Notes: generated by a model from the sequence alone, not told the origin. A DNA stretch of 64,000 bases from Bacteroidia bacterium (GCA_026391555.1 JAPLEB010000058.1:1-64000), one strand, 5' to 3'; numbered from the stretch's first letter, positions 10,464-20,444 are shown. A program made the numbers and translations.

Positions 10464-11687
10464 TTAAACGTCCTTATTCAGGAATTTCTTTGTAAGAAAT
10501 CTTACAGGATACCAGGCAGCCCAATATCCAATTAACAGGACTGTTCCCGGAACAATAATAAAATCTTTAATCTTCATCACTACCGGGTAAGAATCCATGA
10601 TAAGAGATTCACTCTGAAGTTTTACAAGTCCGTATGTTTGCTGAAGCCAGCAGATAAAAAAACCAAGAAGAATGCCGGCAAATGCCCCGATTATTGAGAT
10701 CAGCCAGCCTTCAAATATAAAAATTTTTCTTATCAGGTTGTTATCAGCGCCGAGACTCTTCAGTATTTCTATATCGCGCTCTTTTTCAATTATCAGCATG
10801 GTAAGCGAACCTATAATATTGAACGAGGCAATGATAATGATAAGTGTAAGGATAAAGAAGATTGCCAGCCTTTCGGACCGCATTACCTTATAAAAGATCT
10901 CCTGTTGTTCATACCGGTTCTGAACAAAGAAACCCTCCCCAAAAATTTTTACAATATTTTTTTGCACAATCCATGGATCGGCCTTTTCAGTGAATTTGAT
11001 CTCAACAGAAGTTACACCATCTTTAATTTCAGTCAGTTCACGGGCAAATTCGATTGGGATATAAACATATTTTGAATCGTACTCTTTTTCAACTTCGAAG
11101 ATACCTGAAGGGAAGACGAACTTCTTGTTAAATGCATCTTCAGGGTTTAAATTGGCGCTCCCTGTCCTTCGCGGTACGAATATATTTAACGGGGTGATAA
11201 AATTAACCCTGATTCCAAGGTATTGGGCAACTCCGATCCCGGGAATAGCATACGGCCTGCCTTTATCGGATATCAGGATGAAATCGCCTTCCCACATCGA
11301 GCTGTCGATATTAGTAACCATGGCATAGTTATCATCAACACCTTTAATAGTTGCAATAAATTGCCTGTCTCCATATTTCAGAAGTGCATTTTCCTCAATA
11401 GTAAGCGAATAGCAGGATAAGCCTTCAACATTTGCCAGCAATTTAAGCCTTGATGTGTCGGCAATAAAGGTTTTACCCTCAGCGGCAGTTATCTTAATGT
11501 CGGGGTCAAACGTGTTGAAAATAGCGCTTACCATTGTTTCAAGTCCGTTAAAAACCGAAAGGATAATTATCAGAGCCATAGTGCCAACAGCAACACCGGC
11601 AACAGAGACTGATGAAATTATATTTATTGCATTTCGCGACTTTTTCGCGAACAGATACCTTTTTGCTATATATAATGAAAGTTTCAT
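10464..11687 (-). CDS. LolC/LolE-type ABC transporter permease (lipoprotein release / FtsX-like)
   Basis: N-term IAKRYLFAKKSRNAINIISSVSVAGVAVGTMALIIILSVFNGLE; C-term EKERDIEILKSLGADNNLIRKIFIFEGWLISIIGA. Confidence 0.88.
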   Translation of the reverse strand: MKLSLYIAKRYLFAKKSRNAINIISSVSVAGVAVGTMALIIILSVFNGLETMVSAIFNTFDPDIKITAAEGKTFIADTSRLKLLANVEGLSCYSLTIEENALLKYGDRQFIATIKGVDDNYAMVTNIDSSMWEGDFILISDKGRPYAIPGIGVAQYLGIRVNFITPLNIFVPRRTGSANLNPEDAFNKKFVFPSGIFEVEKEYDSKYVYIPIEFARELTEIKDGVTSVEIKFTEKADPWIVQKNIVKIFGEGFFVQNRYEQQEIFYKVMRSERLAIFFILTLIIIIASFNIIGSLTMLIIEKERDIEILKSLGADNNLIRKIFIFEGWLISIIGAFAGILLGFFICWLQQTYGLVKLQSESLIMDSYPVVMKIKDFIIVPGTVLLIGYWAAWYPVRFLTKKFLNKDV

Positions 11688-11692
11688 GATTC

Positions 11693-12502
11693 TTATTTTC
11701 TGGCGGTAACCAGTAATCCTGTTCCTGTATTATGGGTTAAAAGAAGATCAAAAATGTTAAGTATTATTGAAACAGGGAAAAAAATCAGGTAATAAAATGG
11801 GAGAATAATAAAAAAGAGCCGGGAGACATTAAGCATCTTAACAGGATATTTCATCGATAATCGCCATGATATATTCCCTGGTTTTCCGTATGTAAATCCT
11901 GCCTCAATATTTCTGAAACCTGCCAGAGTTAGTTTTTCTGTAATATCCTTAATGCTGTATCCATCTCTGACATGTTCATCTATAAATGATTCCTCTGTGT
12001 CGTCGTGTACATTAGAACCTCCCTGGTCAGAAGGAGTTGATATTAATAATATACCATTATCTTTCAGTGACTTGTAAAAGTTTTTAAAGACTATAACATC
12101 TTGTTCAATATGCTCCATTACATCAACTGAAAGAATGATGTTGTAGCTGTTGAGGTCAGCCAGAGTGGTGAGATCACCTGTGTAAAAAATTACTCTGCCC
12201 GACAAACCTGTTTTTTCGAAAAACCTGTTGCAATCTTCAATTTGTTCACTATTGATATCAACGGCTTTTATATTCCAGTGGTTATTCATTTTGCTCATGC
12301 ACCAGGAGTACTGGCCAAATCCTGAACCCGCATCCAAAACCGATGCATCACCTTGAAATTGGCGGGCGATTTTTCGTAATGCCTTTTTTACGTGCCAGGT
12401 TCGCAGGAGTAAAAGGTCAAGTAGAAAATAGAGGGTTTTTCTCATAAAAAGTGACCCCGCGAAGAATCTGCCTAATGATCTTTTGATGGGTTCGTATTGC
12501 AT
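11693..12502 (-). CDS. class I SAM-dependent methyltransferase with C-terminal hydrophobic tail
   Basis: SVLDAGSGFGQYSWCMSK; NIILSVDVMEHIEQDVIVFKNFYKSLKDNGILLISTPS. Confidence 0.83.
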   Translation of the reverse strand: MQYEPIKRSLGRFFAGSLFMRKTLYFLLDLLLLRTWHVKKALRKIARQFQGDASVLDAGSGFGQYSWCMSKMNNHWNIKAVDINSEQIEDCNRFFEKTGLSGRVIFYTGDLTTLADLNSYNIILSVDVMEHIEQDVIVFKNFYKSLKDNGILLISTPSDQGGSNVHDDTEESFIDEHVRDGYSIKDITEKLTLAGFRNIEAGFTYGKPGNISWRLSMKYPVKMLNVSRLFFIILPFYYLIFFPVSIILNIFDLLLTHNTGTGLLVTARK

Positions 12503-12507
12503 ATATG

Positions 12508-12852
12508 TCAGGATTTCAATAACTTGTCTATCTTATCTATATAGTCAAGGCTATCATCAATATGGAATACAATATCAGGTACAATCCGGAGCTGAGATCT
12601 GACTTTTTGCCCCAGGTCAAATCTGATCTTTGAGCTATGTTCCTGTATTGAATGGAGAATATCGTCCTGGTTTATCGCCGGGAAGATACTTATATAAACT
12701 TTTGCAAAAGAGAGATCGGGGCTGACTCTTACCCTGGTGATTGAAACTAATTTCCCGTGGGCGAATTCATTGCCTCTTTTAAGAAAGATGTCGGCCAGTT
12801 CTTTCTGGACTAATCGCGATACTTTTTTCTGTCTTGTCGATTCCATGGCCAA
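12508..12852 (-). CDS. rbfA: ribosome-binding factor A
   Basis: RQKKVSRLVQKELADIF ... VSITRVRVSPDLSFAKVYISIFP ... IVPDIVFHIDDSLDYIDKIDKLL. Confidence 0.95.
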   Translation of the reverse strand: MAMESTRQKKVSRLVQKELADIFLKRGNEFAHGKLVSITRVRVSPDLSFAKVYISIFPAINQDDILHSIQEHSSKIRFDLGQKVRSQLRIVPDIVFHIDDSLDYIDKIDKLLKS

Positions 12853-12868
12853 TATTGTTTTAATCCGG

Positions 12869-12876
12869 CAAAGGTA
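12869..12876 (-). promoter_or_regulatory. candidate -7 element (TACCTTTG) for rbfA
   Basis: Matches TAnnTTTG 17 nt upstream of rbfA ATG; no TTG at the expected -33 position. Confidence 0.4.
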
Positions 12877-12880
12877 ATAA

Positions 12881-12937
12881 AAAAAAGGCTTTAGAGGCTT
12901 TATAGCCTTTATAGCCGTTGTGCTATAAGCCTTTTTT
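12881..12937. repeat. inverted repeat between divergent rbfA/trpS promoters
   Basis: Perfect 11-bp arms AAAAAAGGCTT (12881-12891) / AAGCCTTTTTT (12927-12937), with internal GGCTTTATAGCC-type repeats. Confidence 0.8.
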
Positions 12938-12947
12938 ATTAGCTTTG
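12918..12947 (+). promoter_or_regulatory. Bacteroidota promoter for trpS (TTG-N19-TAGCTTTG)
   Basis: TTG 12918-12920, exactly 19 bp spacer, TAGCTTTG 12940-12947; trpS ATG at 12973. Confidence 0.65.
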
Positions 12948-12972
12948 CGATGAATTTTTATTGATTAGTATA

Positions 12973-13962
12973 ATGGACACAGTAGTGAGTGGTATAAGAT
13001 CGACGGGGAATCTGCACCTGGGAAATTATTTTGGTGCAATTAAGAACTTTCTCAAAATGCAGAAAGAGAATAATTGCTATTTCTTTATTGCTGATTACCA
13101 CGCTCTTACAACTCATCCAAAACCCGGGAACCTTCATGGGAATATTAAGCAGGTTTTAGCTGAATATCTTGCATGTGGTATCGACCCGGAAATTGCTACG
13201 GTTTTCATTCAGAGCGATGTCCCGGAAGTATCTGAGTTATATCTGCTGCTGAATATGAATGCCTATGTAGGCGAACTTGAAAGGACTACCTCATTTAAGG
13301 AAAAGATAAGAAAACAACCCGATAATATTAATGCAGCTCTGTTAACCTATCCGGTACTTATGGCTGCCGACATAATAATTCATAAAGCAAATAAAGTACC
13401 TGTAGGGAAAGACCAGGAACAGCACCTTGAAATGACCAGGAGATTTGCGAGGAGATTTAATATGATGTATGATGTAAACTATTTTCCTGAACCTGATGCA
13501 TATAATTTTGGCAAACAGTTGGTTAAAATACCTGGTCTTGATGGTACAGGTAAAATGGGAAAGAGTGAAGGCAACGGGGTTTTTCTTGCTGATACTCCAC
13601 AGGAAATAAAGAAAAAAGTGATGAGAGCAGTCACCGATACCGGACCGGCAAAACCAGGGCAGGAACCATCGGAGCCGGTGAAGAACCTTTTTACGATTAT
13701 GAATGTTGTTTCGGATCAGGATACTGTTAAATTTTTCAAAGAGAAACATGCTTCGTGCGAAATCCGTTATGGTGACATGAAAAAGCAAATAGCGGAGGAT
13801 ATTATAAAGTTTACCGAACCGATCAGAAGCAGGATCAATGATATCCTGGCTGATGAAAAATATCTCTCAAGAGTTGTATCAGAGGGAGCGGAAAAGGCCA
13901 GGGCAAGTGCTTCAAAAACTGTGAGGGAAGTGAGAGAAATAATCGGTTACAGATCATTTTAA
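12973..13962 (+). CDS. trpS: tryptophanyl-tRNA synthetase
   Basis: SGIRSTGNLHLGNYFGAI (HIGH-like), GTGKMGKSEGN (KMSKS-like); start revised from TTG 12961 to ATG 12973. Confidence 0.96.
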   Translation: MDTVVSGIRSTGNLHLGNYFGAIKNFLKMQKENNCYFFIADYHALTTHPKPGNLHGNIKQVLAEYLACGIDPEIATVFIQSDVPEVSELYLLLNMNAYVGELERTTSFKEKIRKQPDNINAALLTYPVLMAADIIIHKANKVPVGKDQEQHLEMTRRFARRFNMMYDVNYFPEPDAYNFGKQLVKIPGLDGTGKMGKSEGNGVFLADTPQEIKKKVMRAVTDTGPAKPGQEPSEPVKNLFTIMNVVSDQDTVKFFKEKHASCEIRYGDMKKQIAEDIIKFTEPIRSRINDILADEKYLSRVVSEGAEKARASASKTVREVREIIGYRSF

Positions 13963-13974
13963 CGGAAAAAAGAA

Positions 13975-14012
13975 AGCCAGGGTTTTGACCTGGCTGCCCT
14001 GAAGGTTCAGGG
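13975..14012. terminator. tandem hairpins downstream of trpS
   Basis: AGCCAGG-gttttga-CCTGGCT (13975-13995) followed by CCCTGAA-gg-TTCAGGG (13997-14012). Confidence 0.55.
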
Positions 14013-14098
14013 ATATGATTGAGATTACCTGTGTAATAACATTATCTCAAATTGTGTGCCAAAAGGTGAAAGGCAAACTTTTATCTTATATTCTTATT

Positions 14099-14133
14099 AC
14101 TTTTGTCTTGTGACTTTTGCCTTTTGTCTTTTA
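14099..14133 (+). repeat. heptameric C/T-rich tandem repeat (ACTTTTG-type)
   Basis: ACTTTTG TCTTGTG ACTTTTG CCTTTTG TCTTTTA in strict 7-bp phase; partly complementary CAAAAGGTGAAAGGCAAA at ~14060. Confidence 0.65.
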
Positions 14134-14153
14134 TTTTCACTAATGACCTGATT

Positions 14154-16832
14154 TTGGGAAAACGGATCGCGATCATATCTGTGATAATCCTGGTTTGTGG
14201 ACTTGCCATAATGGGATATGTTCTCCAGCAGGGCAGAAAAAGCTTATTTACAGATCCTTACAGGGCCATCTCTAAGGGTGCGTGTATTGTTATTGAGTCT
14301 GTTGATCTTCAAAGCTTCATGAATTCTCTTACAACCGGAAAGGGTTTATTTGGGGAGGCAGGTAAGATCAAAGAGTTTGATAGTTTTAACCGGATGTTGA
14401 AATATCTTACGGATCAGCTTAATAAACCGGGGGTTAAGAAGTTACTGAATGATGGCTCCGCGATTATATCATTTCACCTGGCTAAGAATGGAAAACTTCA
14501 GCCTCTTCTTTCAATGACTGTTCCTGGTGAAATCAGGTACCGGCAGATCAAAGAGATATTGCGTTCCTCGGGAATTAAGGGAGTGATTGAAAGTAAATTA
14601 AGCGGTAATTCTGTTCTTAAGATTCCTTTTAAAGTTAACAGCGTGAATGACACCGCTTATATCTCTCTTAAATCAGGGTTAATGTTATGTAGCAGTTCGG
14701 AAGAGCTTATTGAAGAAGCCCATGTTCAGATGGACAGGGAAAATGATGTAAGAGAACTGCCGGGTTTTTCAAGAGTATTACTGGCATCAGGGAAAAATGA
14801 AGATAAGATCTTTGTGATTTTTGCTAATCTCCCTCAGCTGTTTAAATCTGTTCTGGAAAGGGAAGGACAGGGGTTGGCAGAAAAGATTGCCAAACTAGCA
14901 GGAACCGCGGAAGGGGATATTTATATTAATGAAGATGGTCTTGTTCTGAGCGGTTATACTGAAAGTGAAGATTCATTGGAATTTCTTTACAGGTATAAAT
15001 TCCTTCCGCCAAGGGAATTTCATACTTATAAGATTCTCCCATCATCAACGGTGCTTTTTGAAACACTTGTTCTTCCCGCTGAAAGTCTGGGCAATAAGTT
15101 CGACAATACTCTTTCGCGGGAAGTTGTTGATCTTGCTGTTAAACTAAAAGAATTTACCGGAGAAGAGATTACGAGAGCATACATTGATATTAAAGATAGA
15201 CCGGTTGGCGATAACACTTTGATTATTTATGAATTAATTAACCGTGTTCAGGCTGAACAACTCTTTCTTGAAGAACTTGGTACAAAGTGTGAAATTTTCT
15301 ATTTTGAACCGGATGATCAGATCAAAATCCCTGTTTACAAGATTCCCTTTAAGGGTTTGACCAGGGTTTTGCTGCCGGGATTTGCTCCGGAGTTTGATGA
15401 TTCTTATTTTGTTTTTTATGATAATTTCATGATTACGGGAAGTTCCTTTGTCACAATTTCAAGGTTGTTGTATGACAATCTTCTCAACAAGACTCTTGCA
15501 AATGATCTGACATATCGCGATTTCGAAAGTACGTTGCCCAGCCGTGCAGGATATTTTTTCTATTGTGTTCCTTCGCGTATTACAGATTATCTTGCCGGGT
15601 TCCTGAATGATGATATAATTAATGCCCTTAAATCGAATAGAAATTCACTTAATAAAATTCAAGCTGCAGGATACCAGTTTGCTTCGAGTAATGGGATGAT
15701 ATACAATAGTTTATCAATCAGATTCAAGGAAGAGGCCAGGGAAGAATCGACTACCGAATGGGAGACTTTGCTGGACACTACTGCAAGCATCAAACCATTC
15801 TTTTTTACCAATCATACTACAGGAGCAAAAGAGATTTTTATTCAGGATATGAAGAACAATACCTACCTGATAAATGCTGCAGGACGTGTACTCTGGAAAG
15901 TATTAGTGAAAGAGAGGATTATTGGCACTATTTATATGATTGACTATTTCCGGAATGGTAAGTATCAGTTACTGTTTTCCGGCAGAAACTTTATTCATCT
16001 TTTAGACAGAAATGGTAATTATATTGAGAGATATCCGGTTAAACTCCGGTCTCCGGCAACGAACTCCATTGCCCTTATTGACTATGACAATAATCTGAAT
16101 TACAGACTTTTTATTGCCGGCGAAGATAAAATGATCTATTCTTATGATAAAACCGGGAATGTCGTGAAGGGATGGAAGCCGTTCATGACCACCGGGTATG
16201 TAAAAGCAGAGATCAGTTATTTTAAAGTTTCAGGGAAAGATTACCTGGTAGCCTCTGATGAAAACTCGGTCTTTTTTCTCGACCGTACCGGAAATAAAAG
16301 ATTAAACCTGAAAGAACCCGTTACCAAAGCCGGCGGATCTGCGATGAGATTAATTCCCGGATCGGAACCTTATGTGATGTGTACTTCTCCCGATGGCACA
16401 GTACAACAAATATATTTCGATGGAAATGTCAAAAAATTCAACCTGAAAAAGTTTTCAGGTGACCATTCATTCGATATTTTTGACGTAGATGGCGATGGGT
16501 TTGGTGAATACATTTTTATTGATAAAGGTAAATTGTATCTTTATGACCATGATAGATCGGAGATGTTCACAAGGGAATTTGGGTCAGTTAAACTGGGGGG
16601 ACCGATAAATTTTATTTTTTCTGCTTCAGACAGAAAAACAGGAGTGTTTGACGTTAATAAGAATCTTATATATCTGATAGGTAAAAACGGAGAAACAATG
16701 AATGGATTCCCTCTGAGAGGAGCATCTATGTTCTCAATCGGGAAATTGTCAGACAAAAGTGGCTATCATCTGATTGTCGGAGGAACTGACAGGTTCCTGT
16801 ATAATTATAAAATAGATACAGAGATTAAATAA
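14154..16832 (+). CDS. large envelope protein: N-terminal TM anchor, DUF3352-like body, C-terminal beta-propeller-like repeats; function unknown
   Basis: Long ORF; TM IAIISVIILVCGLAIMGYVL; repeats such as FIQDMKNNTYLINAAGRVLWK, SGRNFIHLLDRNGNYIERYPVKLR, AGEDKMIYSYDKTGNVVKGWKPF. The listed start (14103) lies in the heptamer repeat, so TTG 14154 is preferred. Confidence 0.65.
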   Translation: MGKRIAIISVIILVCGLAIMGYVLQQGRKSLFTDPYRAISKGACIVIESVDLQSFMNSLTTGKGLFGEAGKIKEFDSFNRMLKYLTDQLNKPGVKKLLNDGSAIISFHLAKNGKLQPLLSMTVPGEIRYRQIKEILRSSGIKGVIESKLSGNSVLKIPFKVNSVNDTAYISLKSGLMLCSSSEELIEEAHVQMDRENDVRELPGFSRVLLASGKNEDKIFVIFANLPQLFKSVLEREGQGLAEKIAKLAGTAEGDIYINEDGLVLSGYTESEDSLEFLYRYKFLPPREFHTYKILPSSTVLFETLVLPAESLGNKFDNTLSREVVDLAVKLKEFTGEEITRAYIDIKDRPVGDNTLIIYELINRVQAEQLFLEELGTKCEIFYFEPDDQIKIPVYKIPFKGLTRVLLPGFAPEFDDSYFVFYDNFMITGSSFVTISRLLYDNLLNKTLANDLTYRDFESTLPSRAGYFFYCVPSRITDYLAGFLNDDIINALKSNRNSLNKIQAAGYQFASSNGMIYNSLSIRFKEEAREESTTEWETLLDTTASIKPFFFTNHTTGAKEIFIQDMKNNTYLINAAGRVLWKVLVKERIIGTIYMIDYFRNGKYQLLFSGRNFIHLLDRNGNYIERYPVKLRSPATNSIALIDYDNNLNYRLFIAGEDKMIYSYDKTGNVVKGWKPFMTTGYVKAEISYFKVSGKDYLVASDENSVFFLDRTGNKRLNLKEPVTKAGGSAMRLIPGSEPYVMCTSPDGTVQQIYFDGNVKKFNLKKFSGDHSFDIFDVDGDGFGEYIFIDKGKLYLYDHDRSEMFTREFGSVKLGGPINFIFSASDRKTGVFDVNKNLIYLIGKNGETMNGFPLRGASMFSIGKLSDKSGYHLIVGGTDRFLYNYKIDTEIK

Positions 16833-16840
16833 GATAGATT

Positions 16841-18949
16841 ATGATAAGGAAATTGTCCCAAATAGTTTTCATGATCATGCTTTTCTCAACTGCCGGTTGT
16901 ATAAAAGATACCTACGACATGAATCTGCTTTCGAAAAAGTTGCATCTTTCACCAACTATGGCTATTTCGGCCATAAAGGGGGGTGTTTCGCTTAGTGACC
17001 TTGTGAAATCGGGCGATACTGTTGTGTTCGATCAAAACAATTTCGTTAAGATCATTTTCAAAGAAGACTCAGTCATTGATTTGAAACTTGCCGATTTTTA
17101 TGATCTGAACAATATGGTTTCCTTCACACAGGAATATGCATTAGGTGATCTGTCGATAGATCCTTTTCAGGGAACAGTAACCCAGTCACTTAATCAGATA
17201 AGCACAAAGTTAGGTGAACCGTACTATACGGTTTTTAGCAGCCTTAACGGGATTACTGCAAATTTTCCTGCTTTTCCTTCTATTAATCTTGATGAAACAC
17301 CTTATTCTCTCTTCTCAAATTTTGAAAATGCAGTTTTCAGATCTGGTACTCTGGATATTTCCATAAAAAACAACCTTACCGCACCCCTGAATAGTATCAC
17401 TTTGACATTCTTTAACACCATTGGTCATATTGCAATAGGGAGCGGAATTACTATTCCGGCAATTCTGCCGGGTCAGACCCAGACAGGTTCTCTGGATCTT
17501 TCAGATAAGACAGTCACAAACTCGATCACTGTCGCTATTGTTCTTTCGGGCAGCCCTGGCACTACTACTCCTGTTTTGATCGACCTGAACAATAGTAACA
17601 TTCAGGTCACTGCCAGGGGAAGGGATCTGAAAGTTAAATCCGGCAGGGTCATTCTGCCGGCTCAGACTTTAACATCTCTTGATAACAAGGATACAGTTTC
17701 CTTTAATCCAGGCAGCGGTATAGAGTTAAATAAATTAAAAATTACAACCGGAAGTCTCTCTTATACACTTCAGTCATCTATAAATGTAAAGGCTTCTTTA
17801 GAAATTAAATTACCTACAGCTCTGCGATCAGGGGCACCTCTGTCGAAAACTATTAATGTTAATTCCAACACTACAATAATCGACAGCATACCGGCAGACA
17901 ATACAATTATAGATATGGGCGCTGACCCTCTCAAACCGTATAACCAGGTACCTATGGAATACTCGATTGCTATAATTCCCGATGCCTCAATGGTTAACTT
18001 TACTTCGTCAGATAAAATCAAATTTGACCTTAAATTTATTAACCCTGTTTTTGATTATGTAAAAGGATATTTTGGTCAGCAGGCTGAAACAATTGAACCT
18101 GATTCCCTTAATCTTGGAATTGAAGATATTTTAAGCAACCTCACGGGAGATTTTCTTATTTCAAGTCCATCAATAAAAATTAATTATTCAAACTCATTTG
18201 CAATTCCTGTTCAAATAGCTTTGAATGCCACGGGAAAGAGGAAAGCCGATACTGTAAATCTCAGGCTGGCTCCCATTAGTATTACAAATCCGGTTTTTCC
18301 GGCTAATCGCGATGTTTCATCTTCTTTCACGATAGATAAAAACAACTCCTCTTTGCCCAAACTTATCTCAATGCCTCCTGATGAGATCCGTTTTTCAGGT
18401 TCTGTTAAAATGAATCCTTTAGGAAATAACGGACTGAGAGATAATTATGTATTTGGCGATAGCCGCATCCTTGGGGCAATTGAGGTTGAAGTACCTATGG
18501 AATTCCGTATGAACCTTCAGTTTAACGATACCATTGATAACTTCTTAGCTGATGTATTTGATACAGAAAGCGATTTTAACTGGGACGACTTTGAATTATT
18601 CAAAATAGATTTTGAAATTGAGAATGGCTTTCCATTGGGTGTCTCACTTGAAATGGTACTGCTCGATTCATTATCCCCGCATCAACCGATAGACTCTGCT
18701 AAAGCATCTCGTCTTCTTGAACCTGCTACGTTTGATGCTGAAGGAAAAATAGTGGTTGCTTTGAGTTCCACTTCAATCGAATTCACAAAGGGATTTTTCA
18801 GTTCAATTAGCAAATCCGATAAAATCAACTTAATCTTCACTCTTATCACAACAGAAGCTGACAAATTAAAAGATATTAAGATATACTCTGACTACCGGAT
18901 TGATTTCAATGCTGCCCTGGTTTTGAAACCTGATATCAACCTTAAGTGA
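16841..18949 (+). CDS. large predicted lipoprotein, function unknown
   Basis: Lipobox MIMLFSTAGC; 702 aa beta-rich sequence, no recognised catalytic motif. Confidence 0.65.
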   Translation: MIRKLSQIVFMIMLFSTAGCIKDTYDMNLLSKKLHLSPTMAISAIKGGVSLSDLVKSGDTVVFDQNNFVKIIFKEDSVIDLKLADFYDLNNMVSFTQEYALGDLSIDPFQGTVTQSLNQISTKLGEPYYTVFSSLNGITANFPAFPSINLDETPYSLFSNFENAVFRSGTLDISIKNNLTAPLNSITLTFFNTIGHIAIGSGITIPAILPGQTQTGSLDLSDKTVTNSITVAIVLSGSPGTTTPVLIDLNNSNIQVTARGRDLKVKSGRVILPAQTLTSLDNKDTVSFNPGSGIELNKLKITTGSLSYTLQSSINVKASLEIKLPTALRSGAPLSKTINVNSNTTIIDSIPADNTIIDMGADPLKPYNQVPMEYSIAIIPDASMVNFTSSDKIKFDLKFINPVFDYVKGYFGQQAETIEPDSLNLGIEDILSNLTGDFLISSPSIKINYSNSFAIPVQIALNATGKRKADTVNLRLAPISITNPVFPANRDVSSSFTIDKNNSSLPKLISMPPDEIRFSGSVKMNPLGNNGLRDNYVFGDSRILGAIEVEVPMEFRMNLQFNDTIDNFLADVFDTESDFNWDDFELFKIDFEIENGFPLGVSLEMVLLDSLSPHQPIDSAKASRLLEPATFDAEGKIVVALSSTSIEFTKGFFSSISKSDKINLIFTLITTEADKLKDIKIYSDYRIDFNAALVLKPDINLK

Positions 18950-18968
18950 ACCTTTATATACCACTGAT

Positions 18969-20444
18969 ATGATAGGGAAAACAAAATATATTCTGATTTT
19001 ACTGATGGCAATGATCATTGGGAATATATCAGCTCAAAATAACCAGGCTCTGTACTACATGAACCTGCCTCAGAATCACCTTATTAATCCGGCATTAAGA
19101 CCAACCAACTCATTATACATCGGATTGCCTGCTATGTCTGGTATTAACTTGAATATAAACAACAATTTTATCAATTTTTCAGACGTATTTATGAAGGGTC
19201 AGACTTCCGATTCGATTATCTCCTTTCTTCATCCCGATTATAATATTAATGACTTTCTTGCTAAAATAAAAGATAAGAACTCGCTGGAACCAGAACTTTC
19301 AGTTCAACTTTTAGGACTTGGACTTTCAGCAGGAAAAAATCTGTATGTTTTTCTTGACTATAATATACGGGCTGAAAGCAATCTTGTTCTGCCCGGAGAT
19401 ATCTTTAAGCTTGCCTTTAATGGGAATGAGCAGTTTGTAGGTAATAAAATCGATTTATCTTCACTGAGGAGTGATTTGAAATTATACCATGAATTTGGTC
19501 TTGGTTTTTCGAAGAATTTTACAAATAGGCTACGGATCGGTGTGAAAGGTAAGTTGCTAATGGGCGTAGCTTCAGTATCTATCGACAACAAATCTCTCGG
19601 TATATCCGTAAACAATGACTATACTCATACTCTGGATGCCGACATGGTTGTCAATATCAGTGCACCGCTTACGATAATTATGGACAGTCAGAATATCGAT
19701 AGTGTTTTTTTTGATGATAAACGATTTGAAACAACAAGCGGAATAATCGATTTTGTTTCAGGTAAAAAGAACATGGGTCTGGGTCTCGATATAGGAGCAA
19801 CATATAACATTACCGACAAACTAATGGTTTCAGCTGCCATAACGGATATAGGCTATATAAAATGGAAAAAGGATGTTACCAATTTGCAGGCTGTAAGCAG
19901 GTTTGAGTTCAATGGATTTGACATGACTAATGTCCTCAACGGAACAATGACAATTGACTCGGTGGCAAACCAGCTACTCGATTCTTTAAAGAATTCATTT
20001 AAAGTATCTGACTCAAATGATCCGTTTGTAACCTATCTTCCATTTGGGGTGACTTTAGGCGGAAGCTATAAACTTACAAAAAGTTTATCGTTAGGTTTAT
20101 TGTCGTACAGCAGGGTAATAGGCAAGCAGATACGTGAGTCTCTGACCTTGTCGGCTAATGTAAATTTTGGCAATGTATTCTCCACGAGTCTTAGTTATAC
20201 TGCTGCCAATCAGCGGTTTGACAACCTTGGTGCCGGCCTGGCTTTCAGAGCAGGAGTATTTCAATTTTACATGATTGCTGACAGAATCCCTGTAGTGTGG
20301 AATAAAATAAAAGTTGACAGTAAAAGTACCATACCTCTTCCAACAAGCTGGAATACTATTAATTTGCGATTAGGGATGAACCTTGCTTTCAGGAACAGGA
20401 TCGTCAAGAAGAAAGACGACAAACCGATGGTACAGGTTGAGTAA
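18969..20444 (+). CDS. DUF5723-like outer-membrane protein
   Basis: Signal peptide ...IGNISAQ; NLPQNHLINPALRPTNSLYIGLPAMSGINLNINNNFINFSDVF; beta-barrel-like alternation. Confidence 0.7.
   Translation: MIGKTKYILILLMAMIIGNISAQNNQALYYMNLPQNHLINPALRPTNSLYIGLPAMSGINLNINNNFINFSDVFMKGQTSDSIISFLHPDYNINDFLAKIKDKNSLEPELSVQLLGLGLSAGKNLYVFLDYNIRAESNLVLPGDIFKLAFNGNEQFVGNKIDLSSLRSDLKLYHEFGLGFSKNFTNRLRIGVKGKLLMGVASVSIDNKSLGISVNNDYTHTLDADMVVNISAPLTIIMDSQNIDSVFFDDKRFETTSGIIDFVSGKKNMGLGLDIGATYNITDKLMVSAAITDIGYIKWKKDVTNLQAVSRFEFNGFDMTNVLNGTMTIDSVANQLLDSLKNSFKVSDSNDPFVTYLPFGVTLGGSYKLTKSLSLGLLSYSRVIGKQIRESLTLSANVNFGNVFSTSLSYTAANQRFDNLGAGLAFRAGVFQFYMIADRIPVVWNKIKVDSKSTIPLPTSWNTINLRLGMNLAFRNRIVKKKDDKPMVQVE

Noticed and set aside
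13342-13788. 148-aa - strand ORF within trpS
   Set aside because: Antisense shadow ORF of trpS; no recognisable domain.
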